A stretch of DNA of 64,000 nucleotides from Aliisedimentitalea scapharcae (GTDB lineage: Bacteria; Pseudomonadota; Alphaproteobacteria; Rhodobacterales; Rhodobacteraceae): the NCBI RefSeq assembly GCF_045277565.1, contig NZ_CP123584.1:3100001-3164000 (forward strand), given 5' to 3'. The translations under genes and the position numbers were made by a program. The notes beneath the pieces are model-generated. The model saw only the letters and a list, made by a program, of their open reading frames with translations. It ran no database searches and was not told the DNA's origin. Of the stretch, positions 25,761-34,463 are shown one piece after another (within the stretch, counting starts at the first letter, position 1; every line of letters begins with the position of its first letter).

Positions 25761-26793
25761 GCTGTTCGTGACCAATTTCAATCGCAACTTCACAGGCGTA
25801 TCTGCCACGGCTGCAAATGTGATCCGCCAACAGGCCAGATCAAGAGACCTGCGGTTGGTCGGGCACCCGCTCCCCGGGTGTCCTGCGCCGATTTCGGTGG
25901 CACAGGCGCGCCAGCTCAGCCGGTCGCCCCCCAGGGGAAAAGAGTTTTCCATCTGGCATGTGCGCCGCAACCCCGAAATGCGCGCGGCGCTGTGGGCGCG
26001 CGATGTATTGCGACTGCCGATCCGGATCGTATTTACCTCGGCGGCTCAACGGCGGCACTCGGCCTACCCGCGCTGGCTGATCTCGCGCATGGATGCCGTG
26101 ATCGCCACAACCGAAGCGGCGGCCACCTATGTACCCAACGTCCGCGCCGTTGTTCCTCATGGTGTCGATACCGCTCTTTTTGTTCCTGCGCATGACCGTT
26201 CAGCGCTCTGGAAGAGCTTGGGATATGGTGGCAGATGCGGGATCGCAACAATTGGGCGCATTCGCCCGGAAAAAGGCACCGATCTCTTTGTCGATGCCAT
26301 GATACGCCTGTTGCCATCCCTGACGGGGGCAACGGCGCTGGTCATTGGACGGGCCGCCCGCGAACACTCGTCCTTCCTGAAAGACCTGCAATCCCGCGTC
26401 CGCGCCGCTGGCCTGAGTGATCGCATCTTATTCCCTGGCGAAATCTCATCGACGGATTTGCCTGAGCTGATGCGCGGGTTGTCCCTGGTCATGCAATTGC
26501 CCCGCTATGAGGGCTATGGTATGGCACCGCTCGAAGGCATGGCCAGTGGTGTGCCATTCATTGGCAGCGACACGGGTTATTATCGCGCGTTCTCCGCACA
26601 GGGACGTGGCGGTCTTATTGTCCCGCTTGAGACCTCGCAACAGGCCGCCCAGGCCGCCCAGGCACTACTGGATGATCCCCATCGCCATGCGGCGCTCTCG
26701 CGCGCCGCGCGCGATATTGCCGAGAACAGTTTTAGCATCTCCACCGAAGCGGATGGCATCGAAGCCGTCTATGACCAACTCTGGGGTCAGTAA
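25750..26793 (+). CDS. GT4-type glycosyltransferase (probably LPS core)
   Basis: 347 residues. The C-terminal half has the GT-B fold features of family 4: GIATIGRIRPEKGTDLFVDAM, ILFPGEISSTDLPELMRGLSLVMQLPRYEGYGMAPLEGMASGVPFIGSDTGYYR, with the E-x7-E-like motif. VFTSAAQRRHSAYPRWLISRMDAVIATTEAAATYVP is typical of lipopolysaccharide core transferases. The start overlaps waaA by 11 bases (ATGATGGCTGA), so the pair is coupled. A repeat with two hairpins lies 11 bases after the stop and may terminate transcription. Donor and acceptor sugars are unknown. Confidence 0.85.
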   Translation: MMAELFVTNFNRNFTGVSATAANVIRQQARSRDLRLVGHPLPGCPAPISVAQARQLSRSPPRGKEFSIWHVRRNPEMRAALWARDVLRLPIRIVFTSAAQRRHSAYPRWLISRMDAVIATTEAAATYVPNVRAVVPHGVDTALFVPAHDRSALWKSLGYGGRCGIATIGRIRPEKGTDLFVDAMIRLLPSLTGATALVIGRAAREHSSFLKDLQSRVRAAGLSDRILFPGEISSTDLPELMRGLSLVMQLPRYEGYGMAPLEGMASGVPFIGSDTGYYRAFSAQGRGGLIVPLETSQQAAQAAQALLDDPHRHAALSRAARDIAENSFSISTEADGIEAVYDQLWGQ

Positions 26794-26803
26794 CGCGTGC
26801 CTG

Positions 26804-26885
26804 CTTCTTTCTGGTGAAAAATACCTTCGGGGGGAGCCTTGCAATCCGACCCGGATTGCAAGGCGTGGGGGGCAGAAAGCCCCCC
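26804..26885 (+). repeat. Dispersed intergenic repeat, copy D, with two hairpins
   Basis: CTTCTTTCTGGTGAAAAATA, CCTTCGGGGGG, then a perfect 12-bp stem CCTTGCAATCCG/CGGATTGCAAGG with a 3-base loop (26837-26863). A 7-bp GGGGGGC/GCCCCCC stem with a 5-base loop follows (26867-26885). It sits 11 bases after the glycosyltransferase stop and before the convergent M20 gene. It probably works as a bidirectional transcript end. Confidence 0.75.
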
Positions 26886-26912
26886 TGCCTTGATACCGGT
26901 TCAGACCATATC

Positions 26913-28076
26913 TCAGGCCACCGGCATCCTCTGTTCGACGATCTCGGCCCACCAGCTGCAGCCAGCCGGGATTACTTCGTCGTTAAAATTGTATTCCGGG
27001 TGGTGCACCATGGCCGTGTCGCCATTGCCAACCAGAATATAGGCACCGGGGCGCTCTTCGAGCATATAGGCAAAATCTTCGCCGCCCATGACCAGCGGAG
27101 CCTCTTCGCAAGTACCAGATACATCCGACGCCACCTTGGCGGCAAATTCGGTCTGGGCCTCAGAATTGACCATCACGGGGTAACCACGGTCATAGGTGAT
27201 ATCGGCAGATCCACCAAACGTTGCCGCAATCCCATTACAGATCTCGTGAATGCGTTTGTCAGCCAGCTCCCGCATTTCCTGGCTCAGGGTGCGTACTGTG
27301 CCCTTCAGCTGTACCCGCTGCGGGATCACGTTGAACGCCTTGGAGGACGTCTCGAATGAGGTCACGGAGACCACCAATTGATCAATCGGATCGGCGTTGC
27401 GCGACGCGATCGTCTGCAGCGCCAGCACCGTCTGGGCAGCCATCACTGTTGTGTCCACGGTTTCCTGTGGTTTTGCCGCGTGACCGCCACGCCCCTCCAA
27501 TGTGATATCAAACGTGTCGGTCGCAGCAAAAAACGCGCCGGGACGGATGGCAAAGGACCCCACCGGACGGCCCGGCCAGTTGTGCATGCCGTACACTTCC
27601 TGAATGTTCCAGCGGTCCATCATGCCATCATCGCACATGACCTTGCCTCCGCCGCCCCCTTCTTCGGCAGGCTGAAAAATCACCACAACGGTGCCATCGA
27701 AATTACGGGTTTCCGAAAGGTATTTTGCCGCGCCCAGCAGCATCGCGGTATGGCCATCATGACCACAGGCATGCATCGCGCCGTCGGTCTTGGACGCATA
27801 GTCCAACCCCGTCGCTTCATGGATCGGCAAAGCGTCCATATCCGCACGCAGGCCAATCACCTTGCCGGCTGTATCAGTCTTGCCCTTGATCACACCGACC
27901 ACACCGGTGCGGCCAATACCGGTGACGATCTCGTCACAGCCAAAGGTTTTGAGCTTTTCCGCCACCAGCGCGCTGGTGCGGTGCGTCTCGAACAGGATTT
28001 CAGGATTTTCGTGAATGTCACGACGCCATTCGGTGATTTCGGTCTGCAACTCGGCAAAGCGGTTCTTGACGGGCAT
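26913..28076 (-). CDS. M20D-family amidohydrolase, paralogue 1
   Basis: 387 residues from the ATG preceded by AAGGAG. The family hydrolyses N-acyl amino acids, hippurate or amino-acid conjugates with two metal ions. Metal-site motifs: GLRADMDALPI, MHACGHDGHTAMLLGAA, FQPAEEGGGGGKVM and the C-terminal GNGDTAMVHHPEYNFND. The inserted dimerisation domain contains GRGGHAAKPQETVD with its catalytic histidine. It is the last of three tandem paralogues (also 28207 and 29403), separated from the next by 130 bases with two hairpins. Exact substrate unknown. Confidence 0.9.
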   Translation of the reverse strand: MPVKNRFAELQTEITEWRRDIHENPEILFETHRTSALVAEKLKTFGCDEIVTGIGRTGVVGVIKGKTDTAGKVIGLRADMDALPIHEATGLDYASKTDGAMHACGHDGHTAMLLGAAKYLSETRNFDGTVVVIFQPAEEGGGGGKVMCDDGMMDRWNIQEVYGMHNWPGRPVGSFAIRPGAFFAATDTFDITLEGRGGHAAKPQETVDTTVMAAQTVLALQTIASRNADPIDQLVVSVTSFETSSKAFNVIPQRVQLKGTVRTLSQEMRELADKRIHEICNGIAATFGGSADITYDRGYPVMVNSEAQTEFAAKVASDVSGTCEEAPLVMGGEDFAYMLEERPGAYILVGNGDTAMVHHPEYNFNDEVIPAGCSWWAEIVEQRMPVA

Positions 28077-28154
28077 TGGGGTCTTCTCCTTCAAAGCTCA
28101 ACTCGTCTTGCGCCCTGAGATCGCGCAAGAAATTCAAATTTCGAACCGGGCTGC

Positions 28155-28171
28155 GGGTTTCTGCGAAACCC
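28155..28171. repeat. Hairpin between M20 paralogues 1 and 2
   Basis: GGGTTT-5 bases-AAACCC, a perfect 6-bp stem just downstream (minus strand) of the long palindrome at 28188. It belongs to the same structured 3' region of M20 paralogue 2. No T-tract follows. Confidence 0.5.
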
Positions 28172-28187
28172 GGTCCCGGTCCGACAG

Positions 28188-28228
28188 GCGTCGCATGCCT
28201 GCTGCCTCAGGCAGCAGGCATGCGACGC
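28188..28228. repeat. Perfect 19-bp-arm palindrome centred on a stop codon
   Basis: The arms GCGTCGCATGCCTGCTGCC (28188-28206) and its exact reverse complement (28210-28228) flank the 3-base loop 28207-28209, which is the TGA stop of M20 paralogue 2. One arm encodes the protein's last residues (RRMPAA) and the other is the immediate 3' untranslated region. In mRNA this makes a 19-bp stem with the stop codon in the loop. Confidence 0.9.
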
Positions 28229-29370
28229 TCGACCATTTCGGCAAACCACGAACACCCCAGCGGGATGATCTCGTCGTTGAAGTCATATTCCGGATGGTGC
28301 AGCCCTGCGCTGTCGCCGTTGCCAAGAATGATAAAGGCTCCCGGGCGCTCTTCGAGCATGAAAGAGAAATCCTCTCCCCCCATCACCATCGGAGCCTCTG
28401 CGCAGCTGCCGCCCACATCCACCGCAACCTGGCGAGCAAAAGCCGTCTGATCCGGCGCGTTCACCGTTACCGGAACTCCCCTGTCATATGTCACCTGGGC
28501 CGTTCCACCAAAGGCCAGTGCGATATCACGCACCAGCGCGCCCAGACGGGCTTGGATCAGGTCACGCATCTCGCCGGAATGGGTCCGCACGGTTCCGCGC
28601 AGTCGGGCAGATTGGGGGATCACATTGAAGGCAGTCGAGGAGGTCTCCACCGAGGTTACCGACACAACCGCCTGGAGCGTCGGGTTCACGTTGCGCGACA
28701 TGATGGTCTGCAAGGCGACAATCACCTGGCTGAGCATCACTGTCGTATCAACCGTGTCCTGCGGTTTCGCCGCATGGCCTCCGCGCCCGGTCAGCCTAAT
28801 GTCGAATACATCCGCCGCAGCGAGCAACGGGCCGGAGCGGATGGCAAACTGCCCGGTGTCCAGCCCCGGAACATTGTGCATGGCATAGACTTCCTGAATA
28901 CCGAACCGGTCCATCAGCCCATCCTTGCACATGGCTTCGGCACCATTGCCGCCTTCTTCGGCAGGTTGAAAGATCACCACCACAGTGCCATCGAAATTCC
29001 GCGTCTCGCTCAGATACTTGGCCGCGCCCAGCACCATCGCCGTGTGTCCGTCATGCCCACAGGCATGCATGGCACCCGGCGTTTTCGACGCATGTTCCAG
29101 CCCGGTCTGTTCTTGCATCGGCAGCGCGTCCATGTCACCCCGCAGCCCGATAACGGCCCCTTTGGTGTCACTGCGCCCCCGGATCACTCCGACGACGCCG
29201 GTGCGCCCGATGCCGGTCACCACCTCGTCACAGCCGAACTCTCGCAACTTATCCGCCACCAATGCGCTGGTGCGGTGGGTGTCATACAGGATCTCTGGGT
29301 TTTCGTGGATGTCGCGTCGCCACGCGGCGATTTCACCGTGCAATTCGGCCAAACGGTTCTTGATCGGCAT
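28207..29370 (-). CDS. M20D-family amidohydrolase, paralogue 2
   Basis: 387 residues from the ATG of MPIKNRLAELHGEIAAWRRD, preceded by GGGGGGAG. All M20D motifs are intact: GLRGDMDALPM (Gly replaces the Ala of paralogues 1 and 3), MHACGHDGHTAMVLGAA, FQPAEEGGNGAEAM, GRGGHAAKPQDTVD and a C-terminal GLHHPEYDFND. It is much closer to paralogue 1 than expected for unrelated family members, pointing to tandem duplication. The stop codon forms the loop of a perfect 19-bp hairpin. It starts 32 bases after the stop of paralogue 3. Confidence 0.9.
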   Translation of the reverse strand: MPIKNRLAELHGEIAAWRRDIHENPEILYDTHRTSALVADKLREFGCDEVVTGIGRTGVVGVIRGRSDTKGAVIGLRGDMDALPMQEQTGLEHASKTPGAMHACGHDGHTAMVLGAAKYLSETRNFDGTVVVIFQPAEEGGNGAEAMCKDGLMDRFGIQEVYAMHNVPGLDTGQFAIRSGPLLAAADVFDIRLTGRGGHAAKPQDTVDTTVMLSQVIVALQTIMSRNVNPTLQAVVSVTSVETSSTAFNVIPQSARLRGTVRTHSGEMRDLIQARLGALVRDIALAFGGTAQVTYDRGVPVTVNAPDQTAFARQVAVDVGGSCAEAPMVMGGEDFSFMLEERPGAFIILGNGDSAGLHHPEYDFNDEIIPLGCSWFAEMVERRMPAA

Positions 29371-29402
29371 GAAACTTCTCCCCCCTTGTCGACCGGCCCG
29401 GA

Positions 29403-30569
29403 TCAGGCCACCGGCATGCGCCGCTCCACCAGCTCGGCGAACCAGCTGCACCCCAATGGGATCGCCTCGTCGTCAAAAACATAGGATGGATGGTGACACA
29501 TTTCGGTATCGCCATTGCCCAGGAAAATATAGGCACCCGGCCGCTCTTCCAGCATATAGGAAAAATCCTCGGACGGCATGATCGGGTCGGTGGCATCATC
29601 GACGTGCCCCGAAACGGCGCGGGCGGCATCGGCGGCAAACCCGGTTTCATCAGGCGTGTTCACCGTCACGGGATACCCCTGCGTCCAAGTGACATCCGCG
29701 CGCGCGCCAAGCGCCGAGGCGGTATCGGTCGCAATCCGACGCACCCGCTCTTCGGCCATCGTGCGATACTCAGGGTCCAGCGTCCTGACGGTCCCCCGCA
29801 TCGTCGCGGTATGGGCGATCACATTTGACGCCACGCTGTCGGTTTCGAATGTCCCAACCGTCAACACAACCTGTTTGATCGGGTCCACGTTGCGCGACAC
29901 GATGGTCTGCAGTGACAACAGGATCTGCGCGGCCACCAGGGTACTGTCCACCGCTTCATGCGGGGCCGCAGCATGACCACCGCGCCCTGTTACGACAATT
30001 TCAAATTCGTCAGATGACGCCAGCAATGCACCGGGCCGGATTGCAAATGAACCCACAGGCATCCCCGGCATGTTGTGCAGCCCATAAACCTCCTGGATGT
30101 TCCAGCGGTCCATCATCCCGTCCTTGCACATCTCGAGACCGCCGCCGCCGCCTTCTTCGGCAGGTTGAAAGATCAACACGACTTTGCCATCGAAATTGCG
30201 TGTCTCGGCCAAGTATTTCGCGGCCCCCAGCAGAATAGACGTGTGCCCGTCATGACCACAGGCATGCATCTTGCCCGGCACAGTTGACGCATAGTCGAGC
30301 CCCGTCGCCTCTGTGATCGGCAGTGCATCCATATCAGCGCGCAGGCCGATAACCTTGCCCGCCGTGTCGGTTTTGCCCTCGATCACCGCGACCACACCGG
30401 TTTTTCCGATCCCGGTGGTGATGTCACTGATCCCAAAGTCTTTCAACCGATCCACCACAAAAGCCGCAGTTTCATGCACGTCAAATTGCAATTCGGGATG
30501 CCGGTGCAAATGGCGGCGCCATTCTGTGATCTCGCCCTGCATTTCGGCAAATCTGTTCTTGATCGGCAT
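29403..30569 (-). CDS. M20D-family amidohydrolase, paralogue 3
   Basis: 388 residues from the ATG of MPIKNRFAEMQGEITEWRRH, with GGGGGA upstream. Motifs: GLRADMDALPI, MHACGHDGHTSILLGAA, FQPAEEGGGGGLEM, GRGGHAAAPHEAVD, and DPIMPSEDFSYMLEERPG with CHHPSYVFDD near the end. It differs from the other two at the position usually MGGEDF, which here reads MPSEDF. It is the first transcribed of the three; the NTF2-like gene starts upstream with a 123-base gap. Likely a peptidase or deacylase for imported conjugates. Confidence 0.9.
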   Translation of the reverse strand: MPIKNRFAEMQGEITEWRRHLHRHPELQFDVHETAAFVVDRLKDFGISDITTGIGKTGVVAVIEGKTDTAGKVIGLRADMDALPITEATGLDYASTVPGKMHACGHDGHTSILLGAAKYLAETRNFDGKVVLIFQPAEEGGGGGLEMCKDGMMDRWNIQEVYGLHNMPGMPVGSFAIRPGALLASSDEFEIVVTGRGGHAAAPHEAVDSTLVAAQILLSLQTIVSRNVDPIKQVVLTVGTFETDSVASNVIAHTATMRGTVRTLDPEYRTMAEERVRRIATDTASALGARADVTWTQGYPVTVNTPDETGFAADAARAVSGHVDDATDPIMPSEDFSYMLEERPGAYIFLGNGDTEMCHHPSYVFDDEAIPLGCSWFAELVERRMPVA

Positions 30570-30692
30570 GTTTCCCCCAAACGGCTGATGGTGCTTGTCT
30601 TGTGCAGGAACTGTCTGCCACCCAGTCGTGCAGCGCAAGTCACAATGTCGCAGGTTTCGCCGGTAGAGGACGCCACGTCACCCGTCGTCCGA

Positions 30693-31070
30693 TCAGGCGT
30701 ATTTGTCGCCCACCTCCTGCCGCGCCGGGTGGGTGTCGTAATAGATCCGCATATCAGTAAACAGATCCTGATCGTCAAAAGTGAAATGGTCCACCCCTTC
30801 GAACAAGATCTTGTCGCCGCCGTGCAGGGTCCAGTCATAACGGAAACGCGCCGCCGCTGTCGTCTCGCCCACCAGCACATCCAAGACCGTCAAGATGCTT
30901 TGGGCCGAAGCATTGTCCAGCTTGGCGTAAAACTCCCCGGCCTTTATCACGCCCAGGAATGGCGAATGAACCAGCCCGTCGGGGGTAAACATCGCCACAA
31001 TGGCATCAATGTTGCCAGCGGTCATATGGTCGAAATAGGTTTGGACCAGGTGGCGACGATGATTGGACAT
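30693..31070 (-). CDS. NTF2-like (SnoaL-type) protein
   Basis: 125 residues from the ATG of MSNHRRHLVQTYFDHMTAGN, with AGGAG upstream. The pattern is that of the SnoaL/ketosteroid-isomerase-like fold: an N-terminal helix, IDAIVAMFTPDGLVHSPF, then beta strands RFRYDWTLHGGDKILFEGVDHFTFDD, ending in YYDTHPARQ. Such proteins are small enzymes or ligand binders of varied function; none can be assigned. It lies 4 bases after the ArgE-like gene, so the two are almost certainly cotranscribed and probably functionally linked. Confidence 0.75.
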   Translation of the reverse strand: MSNHRRHLVQTYFDHMTAGNIDAIVAMFTPDGLVHSPFLGVIKAGEFYAKLDNASAQSILTVLDVLVGETTAAARFRYDWTLHGGDKILFEGVDHFTFDDQDLFTDMRIYYDTHPARQEVGDKYA

Positions 31071-31074
31071 GAAT

Positions 31075-32241
31075 TCACTCCTGCAACCGCTGAACCAGGC
31101 GACGCATAAAGTCATGCCCAGCATTGAATTGTTCGATGCTGATGAATTCGTCCGGCTGATGGGCCTGCGCGATATCGCCGGGGCCGCAAATCACGGCTGA
31201 ATATCCGGCCTGCTGGAATTGCCCGGCTTCGGTGCCATAGCTGACCACATGACCGGCATTGTCACCGGTGATCGCCCGCACCAATGCTTCGGCCTCCCCA
31301 TCCTGTTCCGGCACCAACGCTGGCACATCAAAGCGTTTTTCCACATCAATCCGGGCCTCGGGACGGATCGCCTGCATGTCTGCCTGAACCCGTGCGACTT
31401 CGGCCAGATAAGCGTCACGCCAGACATCGGCCTGTTCGCCTGGCACCACACGGAAATCAACCATGAACCGACAGTCTTTGGCGGTGATATTATGGGCGGT
31501 CCCCCCCTCGATCATGCCCACGTGGCACGTCGTCCATGGCGGCGTGAACATCGCGGCAATGGTTCCCGGTTCGCGCGCCATGTTTTCCGCATTGCGCAGA
31601 TTTGCCCAGTCAATCAGACGCGCACCTTGCATGATCGCGCTGACCCCGGTGTGCATGAGCGAGCTGTGCACCTCGAAACCGACCACATGGGTTGCGAACC
31701 CCTGCCCGCCCTTGTGGCCTGTCACCGCCTTCATCACCGACGGCTCTCCAACAATCACCGATGACCCCTTGGGCATCAGCGGCTGCATTGCCTCGATCAT
31801 CGGCGGCGCGCCCGTACACCCGATTTCCTCATCAAAGCTGAGCGCCAGTTGCAGCGGGCGTTTCACGCCCGAGCGTTTTGCTTCGACCAGGGCCCAGATC
31901 GCCAGCGCATCGAAGCCTTTCATGTCGCAGGTGCCACGGCCAAAGTATTTTCCGTCCCGCTCAGTGACGGTGAATGGATCGCTGCTCCAGGGCTGGCCAT
32001 CTATGGGCACCACATCCGTGTGCCCCGACAGGACAACCGCGCCTTCGACCTCGGGCCCGACATGGGCAAAGGTGGCCGCCTTGTGTGGCTGGACCGGGTC
32101 AACCCAGCGGTGGCTGTCGATGCCATGCCCGGCCAGATAGTCCTGCACCCAATCAACCAGCGGCAGGTTGGTGTCGCGGCTGACGGTGGGAAAAGAGATC
32201 AATTTGGTCATGATCTCACGTGGGGAGAGGTGTTGGGTCAT
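31075..32241 (-). CDS. argE: Acetylornithine deacetylase (ArgE, M20A)
   Basis: 388 residues. Removes the acetyl group from N-acetylornithine or another N-acyl amino acid. Motifs: VVLSGHTDVVPIDGQPW with the metal His-Asp, GRGTCDMKGFDALA, SFDEEIGCTGAPPMIE with the catalytic Glu pair, and C-terminal CGPGDIAQAHQPDEFI. The ATG follows GGAG. Its position among M20D genes and an ABC peptide importer suggests catabolic use rather than arginine biosynthesis. The argE call is by motif and length; other deacylases share them. Confidence 0.82.
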   Translation of the reverse strand: MTQHLSPREIMTKLISFPTVSRDTNLPLVDWVQDYLAGHGIDSHRWVDPVQPHKAATFAHVGPEVEGAVVLSGHTDVVPIDGQPWSSDPFTVTERDGKYFGRGTCDMKGFDALAIWALVEAKRSGVKRPLQLALSFDEEIGCTGAPPMIEAMQPLMPKGSSVIVGEPSVMKAVTGHKGGQGFATHVVGFEVHSSLMHTGVSAIMQGARLIDWANLRNAENMAREPGTIAAMFTPPWTTCHVGMIEGGTAHNITAKDCRFMVDFRVVPGEQADVWRDAYLAEVARVQADMQAIRPEARIDVEKRFDVPALVPEQDGEAEALVRAITGDNAGHVVSYGTEAGQFQQAGYSAVICGPGDIAQAHQPDEFISIEQFNAGHDFMRRLVQRLQE

Positions 32242-32278
32242 TGCTGCTCCTCAGACCGCTGCGCATCCGGCGCGGTTT

Positions 32279-32325
32279 GGAATTCGAGTATTTTCAACGA
32301 GAAGAAACCCGGGGTGTTGCACCCC
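32279..32325 (-). repeat. Dispersed intergenic repeat, copy E
   Basis: Read on the minus strand it is TTTCTTCTCGTTGAAAATAC followed by TCGAATTCC. On its core side lies a perfect 6-bp hairpin GGGGTG-TTG-CACCCC (32311-32325). It is a divergent relative of the CTTCTTTCTGGTC-AAATAC family and pairs with copy F in inverted orientation. Confidence 0.55.
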
Positions 32326-32485
32326 TGTTAACGGGATTTCAACCGTGATGCTGTCGTTTGTATGTGCGGTACAGGCTGGAGAGCCGATGGCCGTACGAGG
32401 AGAAGCCCCGAGACCCCGCCGGTGTTCCGTCTGACGGTCAGGCCGGGTCGAGGGGTGGACCTTCTCGAAGAAAACGCAGCCCCCT

Positions 32486-32514
32486 GCTTCTTCTCGTTCC
32501 AAATACTCAAATCC
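32486..32514 (+). repeat. Dispersed intergenic repeat, copy F
   Basis: GCTTCTTCTCGTTCCAAATA followed by CTCAAATCC on the plus strand. It matches copy E closely (TTCTTCTCGTT, then AAATACTC) in the opposite direction, 160 bases away. Both carry CTCGTT where the other copies carry CTGGTC, so E and F are a sub-family of their own. Confidence 0.55.
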
Positions 32515-32563
32515 AGCCTTTCCCCAAGTGATACCTGAAGCGCTTGCACGCTCCCGGCGCAAC

Positions 32564-34438
32564 TTAGTACCCACTGTCGGTGGTCAGCACGTAGTGGCCC
32601 GGTTCTACCTCGTTATATTCCGACGGGGCCGGGTCGTAGTCCAGACCATGGATCGGCGAGGGAATCGGTTTGAAGTTCAGGTCCTTTTCCGACTTGCGAC
32701 GGTGTGGGTCTGCAATCGGCACCGCCTTCATCAGGGCCTGTGTATAGGGATGTTGGGGGTTTTCAAACACGCGGGCGCGCGGCCCCATTTCCACGATGCG
32801 ACCCAGATACATCACCCCCACATGATGGCTGACCCGTTCGACAACGGCCATGTCGTGGCTGATGAACAAAAAGCTAAGCCCCAGTTCGGCCTGCAGCTCC
32901 ATCATCAGGTTCAGAACCTGTGCCTGCACCGAAACGTCCAGCGCCGATACGGCTTCATCCGCGATGATCAGCTTCGGGTTCAGCGCCAGAGCCCGTGCAA
33001 TGGCGATCCGTTGGCGTTGCCCGCCCGACAACTCGTGCGGATAGCGGCGCATGAAGCTGCGCGGCAGTTCGACCCGATCAAACAGATGCGCAACGCGGTC
33101 GCTGCGTTCCGATCCCGTTGTCAGGCCATAATTGCGCATCGGTTCGGCAACCTGTTCCTCCAGCTTCATCTTTGGATTCAACGACGCAAATGGATCCTGA
33201 AAAATCATTTGCATATCCAGCCGCGCATCGCGCAGGCCGGATTGGTCCAGCTTCATGATATCGACGCCGTCCAGATCGATTTCGCCCGCAATCGGTTCCA
33301 CTAGCCGGAGAATCGAGCGCCCGGCCGAAGATTTTCCACAGCCCGATTCGCCCACCAACGACAGGGTCTGCCCCTTGTTCAGGGTAAATGAGACGTCTTC
33401 GACCGCATGGACATTGGCGATGGTTCGACGGAAAAAGCCGCCCTTGACCGGGAAACGGGTCGTCAGCCCCTTGACCTTGAGCAGCGGGGCTTCGGTTCCC
33501 GGGATCGGTAACAGTTCACCCTGATCCACCCCCAGCAGCTTCATCGGTTCGGGATATGCCTTGCCCCGCATTTCGCCCAGTTTCGGCACCGCCGCCAACA
33601 GCGCCTTGGTGTAATCATGCGTCGGATTCTCGAAGATCTCGGTGACGCTGCCCTCTTCGACCTTGTTGCCGCGGAACATGACCACCACACGGTCGGCCAT
33701 CTGGGCCACCACGGCCATGTCGTGGGTGATGAACATCACCGCTGTGCCGGTTTCCCGTTTCAGTCGGTCCATCAGTGCCAGAATTTCCGCCTGAATGGTC
33801 ACGTCCAGCGCCGTTGTCGGTTCGTCCGCGATCAGCAGGCGTGGCTCGCAGGCCATCGCCATGGCGATCACCACCCGCTGACGCATCCCCCCCGAAAGCT
33901 CATGCGGGAATTGCGACATGCGCCGTTCAGGTTCCGGGATACGCACCTCGCGCAGCAGTTCGATCGCGCGGGCCTCGGCCGCGGCTTTGCTCAGCCCCTT
34001 GTGAACCCGCAACCCTTCGGTCAGCTGGCGGCCAACGGTGAACACAGGGTTCAACGCCGTCATCGGCTCCTGAAAGATCATGCCAATCTCATTGCCGCGG
34101 ATCTGTTTCATCAGGTCCTGATCCGCATCGGCCAGATCCATGTTCCCGCCCGAACGACGATCAAAGATCAAACGTCCGCCTGCGATCTCTCCGCCGCCGA
34201 ATTCAACCAATCGCATCAGCGACAGCGACGAAACCGATTTGCCCGACCCTGATTCGCCGACGATACAAACCGTTTCGCCCGGATTGACATCGAAGGAGAC
34301 ATTTTCGACGCCAACCACCGGACCATCCTTGGTCTGGAACTCGACACGCAGCTCTTTGATCTGTGCAATAGGTTGATCCAGCACCAGTGTTTTCCCCGTG
34401 TCCGTGAATTGTTTCTTGGATCCAAAAGCTAGGCGCAT
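32564..34438 (-). CDS. Two-domain ABC transporter ATPase for peptides
   Basis: 624 residues: two OppD/OppF-type ATPase halves in one chain. First half: Walker A GESGSGKS, signature ELSGGMRQR, Walker B LLIADEPTTALDV. Second half, from about residue 325: Walker A GESGCGKS, signature ELSGGQRQR, LIIADEAVSALDV. Each half has the oligopeptide-transporter C-terminal extension (QHPYTQALMKAVP; THDYTKALLAAVP). It energises the importer whose binding protein and permeases are divergent at 34672-38421. GsiA-like fused ATPases are known, so fusion itself is not new. No clear ribosome-binding site precedes the ATG. Confidence 0.92.
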   Translation of the reverse strand: MRLAFGSKKQFTDTGKTLVLDQPIAQIKELRVEFQTKDGPVVGVENVSFDVNPGETVCIVGESGSGKSVSSLSLMRLVEFGGGEIAGGRLIFDRRSGGNMDLADADQDLMKQIRGNEIGMIFQEPMTALNPVFTVGRQLTEGLRVHKGLSKAAAEARAIELLREVRIPEPERRMSQFPHELSGGMRQRVVIAMAMACEPRLLIADEPTTALDVTIQAEILALMDRLKRETGTAVMFITHDMAVVAQMADRVVVMFRGNKVEEGSVTEIFENPTHDYTKALLAAVPKLGEMRGKAYPEPMKLLGVDQGELLPIPGTEAPLLKVKGLTTRFPVKGGFFRRTIANVHAVEDVSFTLNKGQTLSLVGESGCGKSSAGRSILRLVEPIAGEIDLDGVDIMKLDQSGLRDARLDMQMIFQDPFASLNPKMKLEEQVAEPMRNYGLTTGSERSDRVAHLFDRVELPRSFMRRYPHELSGGQRQRIAIARALALNPKLIIADEAVSALDVSVQAQVLNLMMELQAELGLSFLFISHDMAVVERVSHHVGVMYLGRIVEMGPRARVFENPQHPYTQALMKAVPIADPHRRKSEKDLNFKPIPSPIHGLDYDPAPSEYNEVEPGHYVLTTDSGY

Positions 34439-34463
34439 GCCGGGATGGCGTCAAACCAAAGCT

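Larger units (their letters stand above)
32242..32563. other. Non-coding gap holding two inverted repeat copies
   Basis: A 322-base gap between the ArgE-like gene and the ABC ATPase, both on the minus strand. No reading frame looks like a gene. It holds repeat copies E (32279-32325, minus) and F (32486-32514, plus) in opposite orientation around a 160-base core. That core contains no recognisable coding sequence. Its shape could be a small non-autonomous element or a paired REP-type unit. Confidence 0.5.
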
